Positions 8,981 to 17,992 of a DNA stretch of 64,000 nt are shown in pieces. Source of the stretch: JAFGPL01 sp963781805 (GTDB lineage Bacteria; Bacteroidota; Bacteroidia; Bacteroidales; UBA10428); NCBI GenBank assembly GCA_963781805.1, contig CAWAHF010000004.1, positions 2,294,001-2,358,000 on the forward strand. Direction: 5' to 3'. A program made the translations under genes and the position numbers. Under the pieces are notes generated by a model. The model worked only from the letters and a program-made list of their open reading frames with translations, searched no databases and was not told where the DNA came from. Numbering within the stretch: position 1 is the stretch's first letter; the number at the start of each line of letters is the position of its first letter.

Positions 8981-10099
8981 ATGAAGCGATTCTTAAATGT
9001 GACGTTCAAGACTTCTTTTGTCTTGATTCTTTTGATTTTACTGCAAATTGTAGGCTGTTCCCAGAATCAAAAACCACAAAAATCCCATGCGGAGAAAAGT
9101 GTAGCTCAAAGGCCAACGATCTCTGAAATACGCAATCCTTCAAATGGAGCGGTGTATAAATGCGGGGAAACTATTCCTGTAAAGCTTTTTTTTAAAACCA
9201 AAAATATTGCTATTGATTCCATTTCGATCTCTTCGGGCAGCTATCTTTTAACAACTTATAAAAAAGATTATGAGAATATTTCCTGGCCGACGATAAAAGC
9301 ACCGGTTGGTCAGAATATCCTGAAGATAACTACATTTTACAACGATAGTTTAAAAGAAAGCCAGTCTGTGGTAGTTACACTGTTATCGGATATAATCCCG
9401 AAACTCTATAAATTCCGGTTAATCCATACCTATCCCCATGATGAAAATGCTTTTACCCAGGGATTGATATACGATAACGGAACACTGCTTGAAAGCACAG
9501 GTATAAATGGAAAATCATCGTTGAGACGGGTAAAAATAGAAACCGGGGAAGTATTAGAAATAGTCAACCTTGATTCCAAATTTTTTGGTGAAGGAATTGC
9601 GTTAATTCAGGACAAAATTTACCAGATTACATGGAAAGCACAGACCGGGTTTATCTATAATAAAAATAACTTCGATGTTCTGAGAACTTTTAATTTCCCT
9701 TACTATGAAGGTTGGGGACTTACTTCGCACGGCAATGATTTATACATGACCGACGGAAGTTCATTTGTATATGTAATTGAGCCGGAATATTTTACCCAGA
9801 AAAGACAAATTGATATTCTCAATTACAAAGGACGGGTAACCCAGCTGAATGAGCTAGAATACGTCAATGGTAAAATATTGGCGAATGTTCTGGGAGAATC
9901 GTATATTGTAATAATCGATCCGGAAAATGGCAAAGTTACCGGTGAGATCGAACTTAAAAGCATTGTACCAAAAGGTCTTGAGGGTGAAGGCAACAAAGTG
10001 CTCAACGGAATTGCCTACGATAAATCCACCAACCGGTTTTATGTTACCGGAAAATATTGGCCGGTTCTTTATGAAATTGAGATTGAAGGGGAAATATAG
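8981..10099 (+). CDS. Glutaminyl-peptide cyclotransferase lipoprotein
   Basis: A 372-residue exported protein of the plant/bacterial-type glutamine cyclotransferase family (five-bladed beta-propeller), which converts N-terminal glutamine of peptides to pyroglutamate. Seen: a signal peptide ending in a lipobox around Cys26 (VGCSQ), an Ig-like N-terminal region (about residues 45-135), and the cyclotransferase domain from about 145 on with PHDENAFTQGLIYDNGTLLESTG, FFGEGIALI, GWGLTSHG and the terminal GKYWPVLYEIEI. Expected to sit on the outer or inner membrane facing the periplasm. It lies downstream of the HAD gene and may share its transcript. Confidence 0.88.
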   Translation: MKRFLNVTFKTSFVLILLILLQIVGCSQNQKPQKSHAEKSVAQRPTISEIRNPSNGAVYKCGETIPVKLFFKTKNIAIDSISISSGSYLLTTYKKDYENISWPTIKAPVGQNILKITTFYNDSLKESQSVVVTLLSDIIPKLYKFRLIHTYPHDENAFTQGLIYDNGTLLESTGINGKSSLRRVKIETGEVLEIVNLDSKFFGEGIALIQDKIYQITWKAQTGFIYNKNNFDVLRTFNFPYYEGWGLTSHGNDLYMTDGSSFVYVIEPEYFTQKRQIDILNYKGRVTQLNELEYVNGKILANVLGESYIVIIDPENGKVTGEIELKSIVPKGLEGEGNKVLNGIAYDKSTNRFYVTGKYWPVLYEIEIEGEI

Positions 10100-10199
10100 T
10101 ACCTTTAACATTGTTATTTTTATATCAACATTAAAATAATAAATTGAAAATTTTTGGCTGTATTCTATTTTTTTGTATTTTTATGAAAACAGATGAATT

Positions 10200-10577
10200 A
10201 TGAAAGCATTCAAAGTCGAAGCAACTGAATTTACACCCATGGTGAATTTCGATAAAGAAAAAACAACTTTTATCGTTTCAGGTGTTTCAAGGCCTGAAAA
10301 TGCAAATGAATTTTACGAGCCGGTAATTGACTGGCTGAAGGATTATAAAAATGATCCGCTAGAAATTACTATAATTGATTTTCAGTTTGACTATTTCAAT
10401 ACATCCTCGCTTAAATATTTCCTCATTATTTTATCGCAATTCAAAGACATTGAAGAACAGGGCAAAGATGTTAGAATTAGCTGGTATTATGATGAAGAAG
10501 ATGAATCTATGCTTGAAGCCGGCAAAAATCTTGAAGAATTAAGCGAACTACATTTCAACTTCAAGATTTATGAATAA
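10200..10577 (+). CDS. SiaC/DUF1987 family regulatory phosphoprotein
   Basis: A 125-residue cytoplasmic protein of the DUF1987 family, named for SiaC, a partner-switching protein controlling biofilm-related signalling in Pseudomonas. Family members are phosphorylated on a conserved Thr; here the DYFNTSS motif places Thr at residue 68, the same number as the reported SiaC site. Other conserved marks are TPMVNFD near the N-terminus and GVSRPENANEFYEPVIDWL. No SiaA phosphatase, SiaB kinase or SiaD cyclase gene lies nearby, so the partners must be elsewhere. Standalone gene with its own upstream gap of 100 bp. Confidence 0.85.
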   Translation: MKAFKVEATEFTPMVNFDKEKTTFIVSGVSRPENANEFYEPVIDWLKDYKNDPLEITIIDFQFDYFNTSSLKYFLIILSQFKDIEEQGKDVRISWYYDEEDESMLEAGKNLEELSELHFNFKIYE

Positions 10578-10886
10578 TTCATACTAAATTAATGGTAAAT
10601 TTTACCGGAATTCATAAAATTTTCTGTTAATTTCAGGGCTTTAAACTTTAAACTGCGACCGATTATTTTTTCATCCTTATACTTGTAGTTTTGAGAGAGA
10701 TATATTTGACGAACGACAAGACGGTCAATTTTTGTTAATAACTTGTTTAAAAAAGAAATTAAATTGTTTACAAAAGTAATTCTCTTCAAAAATTCCGTTG
10801 ATTTATTAAATAGTACTTTTGGAGTTTCATTTGAATAAAAATATTTATAATTGCATTAATTCTTACCTTATTTTAAAAATTTTTCG
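10578..10886. other. Intergenic region before parA
   Basis: 309 bp without a credible gene. A 66-codon minus-strand frame is compositionally ordinary AT-rich spacer. TACTTTTG at 10814-10821 fits the TAnnTTTG -7 consensus and may start the parA transcript. No other structure stands out. Confidence 0.5.
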
Positions 10887-11687
10887 ATGGGAAAAATTAT
10901 AGCACTGGCAAATCAAAAAGGAGGCGTGGGAAAAACCACAACAGCTATCAATCTGGCTGCCAGCCTGGCTGTTTTAGAGAAGAAAGTTTTATTAGTTGAT
11001 GCTGATCCGCAGGCAAATGCCACATCAGGGTTGGGTTTTGATATAAAGAATATCAAAATGAGTATCTATGAATGCCTGATTGATGACATTAATCCTGCTG
11101 ATATCATTCTGAAATCAGAAATTGAAGGCTTGGATATCATTCCATCGCACATTGATCTTGTCGGGGCTGAAATAGAAATGTTGAATCTGCCAAACCGTGA
11201 ACGGATGCTTAAAACAGTACTTGAAAAAGTATCTGCACCTTACGATTACCTGCTCATTGACTGTTCTCCGTCACTTGGACTGATAACTGTAAATGCATTA
11301 ACAGCTGCCGATTCAGTTCTTATACCAGTGCAATGTGAATATTTTGCCCTGGAAGGACTTGGTAAATTACTGAATACTATTAAAATAATTCAGGGAAGGC
11401 TTAATCCTGATCTTGAAATTGAAGGATTTGTTTTAACCATGTACGATGCAAGACTTCGACTCTCAAACCAGGTAGTAGAAGAAGTCAGAAAGCATTTCCA
11501 GCAGATGGTATTTGAAACAATTGTCCAGCGTAATATCAAACTCAGCGAATCTCCCAGTTTTGGAAAACCGGTTGTAACCTACGACGCTGAATCAAAAGGT
11601 TCTATTAATTACCTGAATCTTGCCCGCGAACTTCTGCAGAAAAATAATGCAACCATAATGAGTAATGAAGAAAAAATAATTGAATAA
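10887..11687 (+). CDS. parA: Chromosome partitioning ATPase ParA (Soj)
   Basis: ParA-type Walker ATPase, 266 residues, that uses the nucleoid to move ParB-parS complexes. Seen: deviant Walker A KGGVGKTTT at residues 11-19 with both signature lysines, the DADPQANATSG box, Walker B LLIDCSPSLG and the PVQCEYFALEGL segment. The length and the absence of an N-terminal HTH are those of chromosomal Soj rather than plasmid ParA. parB follows by 5 bp, and the DUF5683 and lytic transglycosylase genes behind it are the usual Bacteroidota neighbours. Confidence 0.96.
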   Translation: MGKIIALANQKGGVGKTTTAINLAASLAVLEKKVLLVDADPQANATSGLGFDIKNIKMSIYECLIDDINPADIILKSEIEGLDIIPSHIDLVGAEIEMLNLPNRERMLKTVLEKVSAPYDYLLIDCSPSLGLITVNALTAADSVLIPVQCEYFALEGLGKLLNTIKIIQGRLNPDLEIEGFVLTMYDARLRLSNQVVEEVRKHFQQMVFETIVQRNIKLSESPSFGKPVVTYDAESKGSINYLNLARELLQKNNATIMSNEEKIIE

Positions 11688-11692
11688 TTATC

Positions 11693-12580
11693 ATGGCAAC
11701 AAAAAACGTATTAGGAAGGGGATTGGGTGCATTGATCGATAACGATAACGACAAGGAATTAGTGCCGGGTAAATTAAGCGTTGGTGTTGAAATTCCAATA
11801 AGTAAAATATCCACTAATCCGTTTCAGCCAAGAACCAAATTTAGCGACGCAGCTCTGGAAGAGCTTGCCGATTCTATTAAAGAAATCGGGGTAATACAAC
11901 CAATTACGGTCAGAGAAACCGACAATGGAACTTACCAGCTTATAACAGGCGAGCGAAGACTACGCGCATCGAAGATTGCAGGTCTTGGTAAAATTCCGGC
12001 ATATGTAAGAGGAGCAAATGACAGCGATTTGCTTGAAATGGCGCTGGTTGAAAATATCCAACGGGAAGATCTGGATGCTATTGAAATTGCCATTAGTTTC
12101 CAGAGACTGATTGACGAATGTAATCTAACACAGGAAAGTCTTAGCCAGCGTATCGGAAAAAAAAGAGCAACTGTCTCAAATTACCTCAGGCTTTTAAAAC
12201 TGCCGGCTGAAATTCAAGTGGGTATACGAGAAAATAAAATATCCATGGGACACGCACGTGCAATTATAAATATTGAAGATCCCAGAGAACAATTGAATCT
12301 TTTCTATAAGATATTCAAAGATGACTTATCGGTAAGGAAAGTGGAACAACTGGTTCGAAAACTTTCTGAAAAGGCTGAAGACGTTTCTGAACCTGAAACG
12401 GATCAGTCAAAACTTCCTACTTCATATGAAGAACTCAGAAATCACCTGTCTGAATTTTTTAAAACTCCGGTAGATTTTAAACGAAATAATAATAAAGGTA
12501 CTGGAAAAATCGTTATAGCATTCAATTCGGATGATGATTTGGAAAGAATCATCGCCATTTTCGACAGTTTGAAAACCTGA
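11693..12580 (+). CDS. parB: Chromosome partitioning protein ParB (Spo0J)
   Basis: ParB CTPase/DNA-binding protein, 295 residues, loading on parS sites near the origin. Seen: N-terminal ParB/Srx domain with NPFQPRTKF, the GERRLRASKIAGL CTP-binding motif and VENIQREDLDAIE, then the helix-turn-helix around SQRIGKKRATVSNYLRLLKLP, and a C-terminal dimerisation segment (about residues 245-295). It begins GLGRGLGALI-like (VLGRGLGALI), typical of chromosomal ParB. Forms an operon with parA. No parS 16-mer was recognised by eye in the window. Confidence 0.96.
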   Translation: MATKNVLGRGLGALIDNDNDKELVPGKLSVGVEIPISKISTNPFQPRTKFSDAALEELADSIKEIGVIQPITVRETDNGTYQLITGERRLRASKIAGLGKIPAYVRGANDSDLLEMALVENIQREDLDAIEIAISFQRLIDECNLTQESLSQRIGKKRATVSNYLRLLKLPAEIQVGIRENKISMGHARAIINIEDPREQLNLFYKIFKDDLSVRKVEQLVRKLSEKAEDVSEPETDQSKLPTSYEELRNHLSEFFKTPVDFKRNNNKGTGKIVIAFNSDDDLERIIAIFDSLKT

Positions 12581-12607
12581 TACATTGAATTATTAAATTC
12601 AGATTTT

Positions 12608-13168
12608 TTGTCAGCGCTTAACATTAGAATAGTTTTAGTTTTACTGCTTTTTATTGCAGGTATTTCCAGGATTTCATTTTGCCAGGAAACAAATGAAGCC
12701 TCTGATACAGTAATCATTAAACATCATTCCCCCAGAAAAGCTATACTTTTTTCTGCCGTAATCCCCGGTTTGGGACAAATATACAATGGCAAAATCTGGA
12801 AAGTACCCATCTTAATCGGAGGAGAAGGCGCTGCCATCTATTCTTATAATTATTATCAGAACCGGTACAAGAAAGTTTTAAATTTTTTAAGGGATAGTGT
12901 GGACAACCAATTTGTGTACGAAGTGTATGGACGGCCTTTAAGCGGATATAATCTTGAACGTGCCAGAGATTTCTACAGAAAATACCGGGATTACAGCATG
13001 CTTTTTATTGTCGGAATCTATGTGTTAAACATAGTAGATGCACTGGTAGATGCTCACTTTTTTGAATATGATATCTCTGATGATCTTTCCCTGAATTTCC
13101 AACCCTTATATATTGCTACTGAACCAAAAAACGGAGGACTTGGGCTAAATATATGCCTGAGATTTTAA
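12608..13168 (+). CDS. DUF5683 domain protein
   Basis: A 186-residue protein of the DUF5683 family, which in Bacteroidota regularly follows parB. Seen: a signal-like hydrophobic N-terminus ending near SFCQE, the conserved block SPRKAILFSAVIPGLGQIYNGK (residues about 38-60), another membrane segment with IGGEGAAIYSYNYYQNRY, and a third with MLFIVGIYVLNIVDALVDAHFF. The predicted start is TTG at 12608, as no in-frame ATG lies near the signal segment. Function is unknown; the position between ParB and a lytic transglycosylase suggests a cell-envelope or division link (inference). Confidence 0.8.
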   Translation: MSALNIRIVLVLLLFIAGISRISFCQETNEASDTVIIKHHSPRKAILFSAVIPGLGQIYNGKIWKVPILIGGEGAAIYSYNYYQNRYKKVLNFLRDSVDNQFVYEVYGRPLSGYNLERARDFYRKYRDYSMLFIVGIYVLNIVDALVDAHFFEYDISDDLSLNFQPLYIATEPKNGGLGLNICLRF

Positions 13169-13328
13169 AAGTTTTTATAATTCAAAAATATTTTTTGAAT
13201 TAAATACCTAATTTATAATGATTTCTTAATACCGATTAGTTATTGTTAAGAAATTTCGATACATGTTTTTTCTAAAATTGCTAATATCGTATATGATTTT
13301 AAGAATTACACAAATACTCAAATAAATA

Positions 13329-14924
13329 ATGAAGACAATTAGACACATCAGGACCTTATCCATAATATCCGCCTTCTCCCTGCTAAGTTTCTGTTTGACC
13401 AACGCACAAGATATCGATTCAATGGATATCTCGTTTGACGATACTACCGGGATTGAGACAAATTTTGATGCCAATCTGGATAGCCTGCAGGAGCTATGGT
13501 ATGTCGGACAGTCGGTAGATACCATAGAATCTATTACAGAATCTGATACCATTATCCCGGAAATGTCCGATGAACTTTTAATGGACAGGATTTCAAAGAT
13601 TCCCAGCGTGGTTCCTCTTTCATACAATGCTATTGTTAGACGATATATCGAAATGTATACCGAGAAAAGAGCCGAACTGGTTAAAAATATGCTTGGTCTT
13701 GCCGACTATTATTTCCCGATATTTGAACAGATTTTTGATTATTATCAAATACCTGAAGAACTGAAGTATTTGTCAGTTATAGAATCTGCTCTTAACCCAC
13801 GGGCTTATTCGAGGGCGCGAGCCGTTGGACTATGGCAGTTTATGTACGGAACCGGCAAGTTATACGGACTTACCATAAATTCGTATGTGGATGAGAGACT
13901 TGATCCTTTAAAATCTACCTATGCCGCTGCAAGATTTTTAAAAGATTTGTATCGCAGATATGGCGATTGGACGTTAGCAATTGCAGCATATAACTGCGGT
14001 CCGGGAAATGTGAATAAAGCAATTCGTCGCTCGGGTGGTAAGACCAATTACTGGGATATCTACTTCTACCTTCCTCGCGAAACCCGTGGTTATGTACCTG
14101 CTTATATCGCTGCCGCTTATATTATGAATTACTATCCTGAACATAATTTTACTCCGAAAGACATTGATCTTCCGTTAATGAATGATACCATTATGATTAA
14201 TGATTTTCTTCATCTGGAGCAGGTTTCGCATGTTTTAAATATCCCAATAAAAGAACTCAGAGATTTAAATCCTCAATACCGGGTGGATATTATACCGGCA
14301 ACATCATCAAAGCCTTATCCTTTAAGATTGCCTGAATCAAAGGCATTAGAATTCATCGACTTAAGTGATTCGATATTTGCTTATAATGATTCGGTTTATT
14401 TTAACCAGAATAATCTGGTTGTAAGTCCTATAAGATATACGCACAGCAGTTATCACCATGAACCTCCCGGAGATAATATGGCCGAATTATTTTATAAAGT
14501 CAAGTCAGGTGACAATCTTGGCTTCATATCCGAATGGTATCATGTAAGGATATCGGATTTACGTTATTGGAACAACATACGCAATAACACGATTCGGGCA
14601 GATCAGAAACTTGTCATTTACGTTCCCAAAAGTAAAGTTTCCAGATATAAAGATATCAATACGATGTCATTTGCTGAAAAACAACGGATGATTGGTAAAG
14701 ATGTGACTGTTAATCCTGCAACTACAACTTCATCAAGTACGATGATAACTGATACGGATAATGCCGAATTTGTTTATTATACTGTAAGAGATGGCGATAC
14801 GTTATGGGATATAGCCAAAAAATTCCCCGGAATCTCTGACCAGGACATCAAAAAACTAAATAACATTACAGATGTCAGCAAAATTAAGCCCGGGCAGAAA
14901 CTTAAAATAAAGCCCAAAACATAA
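13329..14924 (+). CDS. MltD-like lytic transglycosylase with two LysM domains
   Basis: A 531-residue exported murein hydrolase that cleaves the MurNAc-GlcNAc bond. Seen: signal peptide ending TNAQ near residue 27, an acidic linker, then the SLT domain with catalytic Glu in LSVIESALNPRAYSRARAVG and the GLWQFMYGTG, AIAAYNCGPGNV motifs (about residues 150-260), and two C-terminal LysM repeats at about 385-435 (YKVKSGDNLGFISEWYHV) and 480-530 (YTVRDGDTLWDIAKKF). The gene follows the parAB-DUF5683 run after a 160-bp gap with an AT-rich hairpin at 13180-13200. Well supported. Confidence 0.94.
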   Translation: MKTIRHIRTLSIISAFSLLSFCLTNAQDIDSMDISFDDTTGIETNFDANLDSLQELWYVGQSVDTIESITESDTIIPEMSDELLMDRISKIPSVVPLSYNAIVRRYIEMYTEKRAELVKNMLGLADYYFPIFEQIFDYYQIPEELKYLSVIESALNPRAYSRARAVGLWQFMYGTGKLYGLTINSYVDERLDPLKSTYAAARFLKDLYRRYGDWTLAIAAYNCGPGNVNKAIRRSGGKTNYWDIYFYLPRETRGYVPAYIAAAYIMNYYPEHNFTPKDIDLPLMNDTIMINDFLHLEQVSHVLNIPIKELRDLNPQYRVDIIPATSSKPYPLRLPESKALEFIDLSDSIFAYNDSVYFNQNNLVVSPIRYTHSSYHHEPPGDNMAELFYKVKSGDNLGFISEWYHVRISDLRYWNNIRNNTIRADQKLVIYVPKSKVSRYKDINTMSFAEKQRMIGKDVTVNPATTTSSSTMITDTDNAEFVYYTVRDGDTLWDIAKKFPGISDQDIKKLNNITDVSKIKPGQKLKIKPKT

Positions 14925-14942
14925 GCTGTTACCAGGCTTCTT

Positions 14943-16454
14943 ATGAAACCGTTTCACATACTGCTTTTTATACTATCGGTATTTCTGATATTATTTGCCA
15001 TGGCTTTATATTTCCCCGAAAATGGTATTCGCATCACCAAACATCTGAACTTACACTTTATCACATCTTCCGACATTTTCAGCCCGGACACTGTTCAATA
15101 TGCAGATATTTCTGGTATAATCAGTAAGAATGAGTTAATAAGCGATTCACTCATTTCTGCTTTTGCAGCCAAAGAATCGGATACAGCCAGTACAATAGCA
15201 TTTGATACAATCAGGGCAAATGCCGATAGCCTGAAAAAAAGCATCACCCGAATTGAATTTCCTAAAAACGATTCCAATTTTCTTTACAGTATATTCCGGT
15301 CACTTAGAAAAGTAAAAGATTCAGGAGGTATCGTAAGAATTATGCATTACGGTGATTCCCAGATTGAGGGGGACAGAATGACTTCATTGATTAGGAACAG
15401 ATTGCAAAAAAAGTTTGGAGGATACGGGGTAGGTCTGGTGCCGGTCTCCCAACTTTACGATTTTTCGTTTTCAATCCTGCAACAGACATCTGAAAATTGG
15501 TACCGCTATGTTCAGTACGGAAACCGGGATACGACTTTGAAACATTCCAGATATGGCCCGTTGGCCAGCTTTTGTATGTTTACACCGGCAAATACTGAGG
15601 ATACTCAGATTGATACTTCTGCGCAAGTGGCATGGGTCTCGTTTAAAGAATCTCCGTATTCTTACCAGAATACGAAAAAATTTTCACAGTGCCGGATTTT
15701 TTACGGCTTTAACCAGGATGCCTTCCTGAACGAAATCTATTTGAACGACGAATTGTACGATGCCGATATAATATCTCCTTCAAAAAAATTGAAAGAGCTA
15801 AGATGGAAATTTGATTCTCCTCAAAATAATTTGAAAATTGTATTTACCGGGAAGTCAAGTCCTGAAATATACGGGATCGCACTTGATCCGCTAAATGGGG
15901 TAGTCGTGGATAATATAGCAATGCGTGGATGTCCTGGAATTTATTACACCTCAGCAGACAAAAATAACCTGAAGGCTATGTTTAAAAAGCTAAATGTGAA
16001 ACTCTTTCTTTTGCAGTTTGGCGGAAACGTTGTACCGAATATTGTCGATGATTACGGCTATTATGAAAGGTGGTTTTATAAGCAACTATTGAGCGTTAAA
16101 GAAGTCTGTCCCGGGGCAGCTATAATTGTAATTGGTCTTTCAGATATGTCCATCAAGGAAAAAGACAGGTATGTTACCTATCCAAACCTGGAAAAAGTCC
16201 GAAATGCATTGAAAAAAGCAGCATTTAGAGCCGGTGCAGGTTACTGGGATATGTATAAAGCCATGGGAGGTTATAATTCAATGCCAAGCTGGGTTTTTGC
16301 CAATCCCCCTTTAGCCGTAAAAGATTTTGTCCATTTTAATCCTCGTGGAGCGGCTATTATTTCGCAGATGTTTTACAATGCCTTTATTTACGAATATAAC
16401 AAGTACGATGGTGAACTTCATAAAAATAATCAAAACGAAATGGTAGTTAAATGA
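14943..16454 (+). CDS. SGNH/GDSL hydrolase family protein (first of pair)
   Basis: A 503-residue protein with one N-terminal membrane segment (residues 5-24) and a large periplasmic part. Esterase-family motifs: block I MHYGDSQIEGDR with the nucleophile Ser (about residue 139), a GGN block in FLLQFGGNVV, and the C-terminal block V Asp/His in VKDFVHFNPRGAA. The length between blocks exceeds that of simple esterases because of an inserted beta-rich region (about 190-320). It overlaps the next SGNH gene by 4 bp (ATGA), and an MBOAT acyltransferase follows, so the pair probably add, remove or transfer acyl groups on an envelope polymer. The substrate cannot be told from sequence. Confidence 0.8.
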   Translation: MKPFHILLFILSVFLILFAMALYFPENGIRITKHLNLHFITSSDIFSPDTVQYADISGIISKNELISDSLISAFAAKESDTASTIAFDTIRANADSLKKSITRIEFPKNDSNFLYSIFRSLRKVKDSGGIVRIMHYGDSQIEGDRMTSLIRNRLQKKFGGYGVGLVPVSQLYDFSFSILQQTSENWYRYVQYGNRDTTLKHSRYGPLASFCMFTPANTEDTQIDTSAQVAWVSFKESPYSYQNTKKFSQCRIFYGFNQDAFLNEIYLNDELYDADIISPSKKLKELRWKFDSPQNNLKIVFTGKSSPEIYGIALDPLNGVVVDNIAMRGCPGIYYTSADKNNLKAMFKKLNVKLFLLQFGGNVVPNIVDDYGYYERWFYKQLLSVKEVCPGAAIIVIGLSDMSIKEKDRYVTYPNLEKVRNALKKAAFRAGAGYWDMYKAMGGYNSMPSWVFANPPLAVKDFVHFNPRGAAIISQMFYNAFIYEYNKYDGELHKNNQNEMVVK

Positions 16455-17692
16455 AATTACAGATATCTTACATCATTCAGCTTGCATTTGTTTTTTTGTG
16501 CATTCCCGGCCAGGCACAACAGGAATATTACCCTTATGAAACCAGCCCGTATTATTTTATCCATTCGGAAATAAATATGTTCAATCTGTTTAATGACAGT
16601 ACACCTTATCAACGTGTATTTGATAAGTTCGATACCTTGATTCAGTCGGGGACAGGACAATTGCGAATAGTACATATCGGAGGGTCACACATTCAGGCAG
16701 ATATTTATACACATCGCATGCGTCAGCGTTTTAATTCTTTTGAACCAGGAATTACCGGTCCACGGGGTTTTATTTTTCCTTATAAAATTGCCCAGACAAA
16801 TAATCCGTCAAACTATAATGTTCATTATACAGGTTCCTGGACATCGTGCAAAAATACGCAGCGGGAAGAAAACTGTGAGCTCGGACTTTCAGGCTACTCC
16901 GTAACTACAAACGATTCTTTTGCTTCCATCCGGATACGTCTTAATATAGATTCAACCCTGCATTTTGAATACAACAAGCTAAAAGTTTTTTGTCCCAACA
17001 CAAGAAGTGATTACCAGCTATTGGTGTTGCCCGGACAAGATTGTAAAGCTCAAATAAGAAATGAAAAACTGGGTTTCACGGAATATTATTTTGATAAATA
17101 TTTTGATACGTTGGAACTGCAGGTGAAGAAAACCGATGAACTTCAGCATAAATTTGAGTTATATGGTATTTCATTTGAGAGCGATGATCCCGGAGTAATC
17201 TATAGCGCCGTTGGTGTAAATGGGGCAAAACTCGAATCGTATCTCCGTTGTTCGTTGTTTACCAATCATTTACAAGCGCTTAAACCCGATTTGGTTATCG
17301 TTTCCATAGGAACGAACGATGGGTACACCCGGAGATTTAATTCAGATGCGTATAGAGATGAATTCACACAATTGATTTCAGAAATAAAAGAAAGCGCCCC
17401 TGATGCCGCAATATTGCTCACAGTTCCAAACGACAGCTATCTCTACAGAAGGTATATCAATAAGAATACCGCAAAAATGGAGGAAATTATATATCATCTG
17501 GCAGCTAAATACTCATTGGGTGTTTGGGATTTTTACAGCATAATGGGCGGACTCAATTCGGCAAAAGATTGGTACGATGCAGGACTCATGAATGGCGACC
17601 ATGTACATTTTAATAAGCAAGGCTACATTTTGAACGGTGATTTGCTCTTTGCGGCATTTATAAAAACATGGGAGGAGTTTCTGAAGAATTAG
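16451..17692 (+). CDS. SGNH/GDSL hydrolase family protein (second of pair)
   Basis: A 413-residue exported protein with a signal peptide ending GQAQQ near residue 22. It is related to the preceding protein in layout: block I is IVHIGGSHIQADIYTHRMRQRF, where the usual GDS becomes GGS but the Ser and downstream spacing are kept; block III is VIVSIGTNDGYTRRF (GTND, a strong SGNH mark); block V is NGDHVHFNKQGY with Asp and His. Translation is coupled to the upstream gene through an ATGA overlap. The two probably arose by duplication. Likely acetyl-esterase or acyltransferase partner of the downstream MBOAT protein. Confidence 0.82.
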   Translation: MKLQISYIIQLAFVFLCIPGQAQQEYYPYETSPYYFIHSEINMFNLFNDSTPYQRVFDKFDTLIQSGTGQLRIVHIGGSHIQADIYTHRMRQRFNSFEPGITGPRGFIFPYKIAQTNNPSNYNVHYTGSWTSCKNTQREENCELGLSGYSVTTNDSFASIRIRLNIDSTLHFEYNKLKVFCPNTRSDYQLLVLPGQDCKAQIRNEKLGFTEYYFDKYFDTLELQVKKTDELQHKFELYGISFESDDPGVIYSAVGVNGAKLESYLRCSLFTNHLQALKPDLVIVSIGTNDGYTRRFNSDAYRDEFTQLISEIKESAPDAAILLTVPNDSYLYRRYINKNTAKMEEIIYHLAAKYSLGVWDFYSIMGGLNSAKDWYDAGLMNGDHVHFNKQGYILNGDLLFAAFIKTWEEFLKN

Positions 17693-17992
17693 AAAAGGAA
17701 AGGAGGTATTGGAGTATAGTGGTATAGGGGAATAGAGAGGAATATCGGGAGAATATGGGAATGTGGGAAGAATGGAAAGGTGGAAGGATGGATGTAGGAT
17801 AGAAGATTGAAAATATGGAGTTATCAGGAGAAAGGGGCAATTAGAATGGGTGGCAGTAGCAGTGGCAGAGGCAGAAGCAGTTGTAGTGATCGTAGAATAT
17901 TGGATTACGGTTTGATATGTTTTAATTTAAGAAAGAAATTAAAAGTAAGTAACACCAAATCTGATTAAAAATAACACTTAGGCAAACTCTAA
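17693..17992. repeat. Purine-rich dispersed repeat, copy 1, in the gap before the MBOAT gene
   Basis: The 300-bp gap holds no gene. Bases about 17694-17856 are almost purely A/G with a few pyrimidine steps and match, in inverted orientation, the pyrimidine-rich stretch at about 55567-55755. Shared words include the complement of CCATATTTTCAATCTTCT, CCTACATCCA and ATTCTTCCCACATTCCCAT, in the same order. The remainder (17857-17992) is a short AGTGGCAG/AGGCAGAAGCAG-like stretch and ordinary spacer. Confidence 0.8.

Noticed and set aside
10589..10789. 66-codon minus-strand frame before parA
   Set aside because: Composition matches spacer, no ribosome site or domain, and it covers the likely parA promoter.
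17658..17840. Minus-strand 60-codon frame over the purine-rich repeat
   Set aside because: Same low-complexity repeat in reverse; overlaps the end of the SGNH gene.
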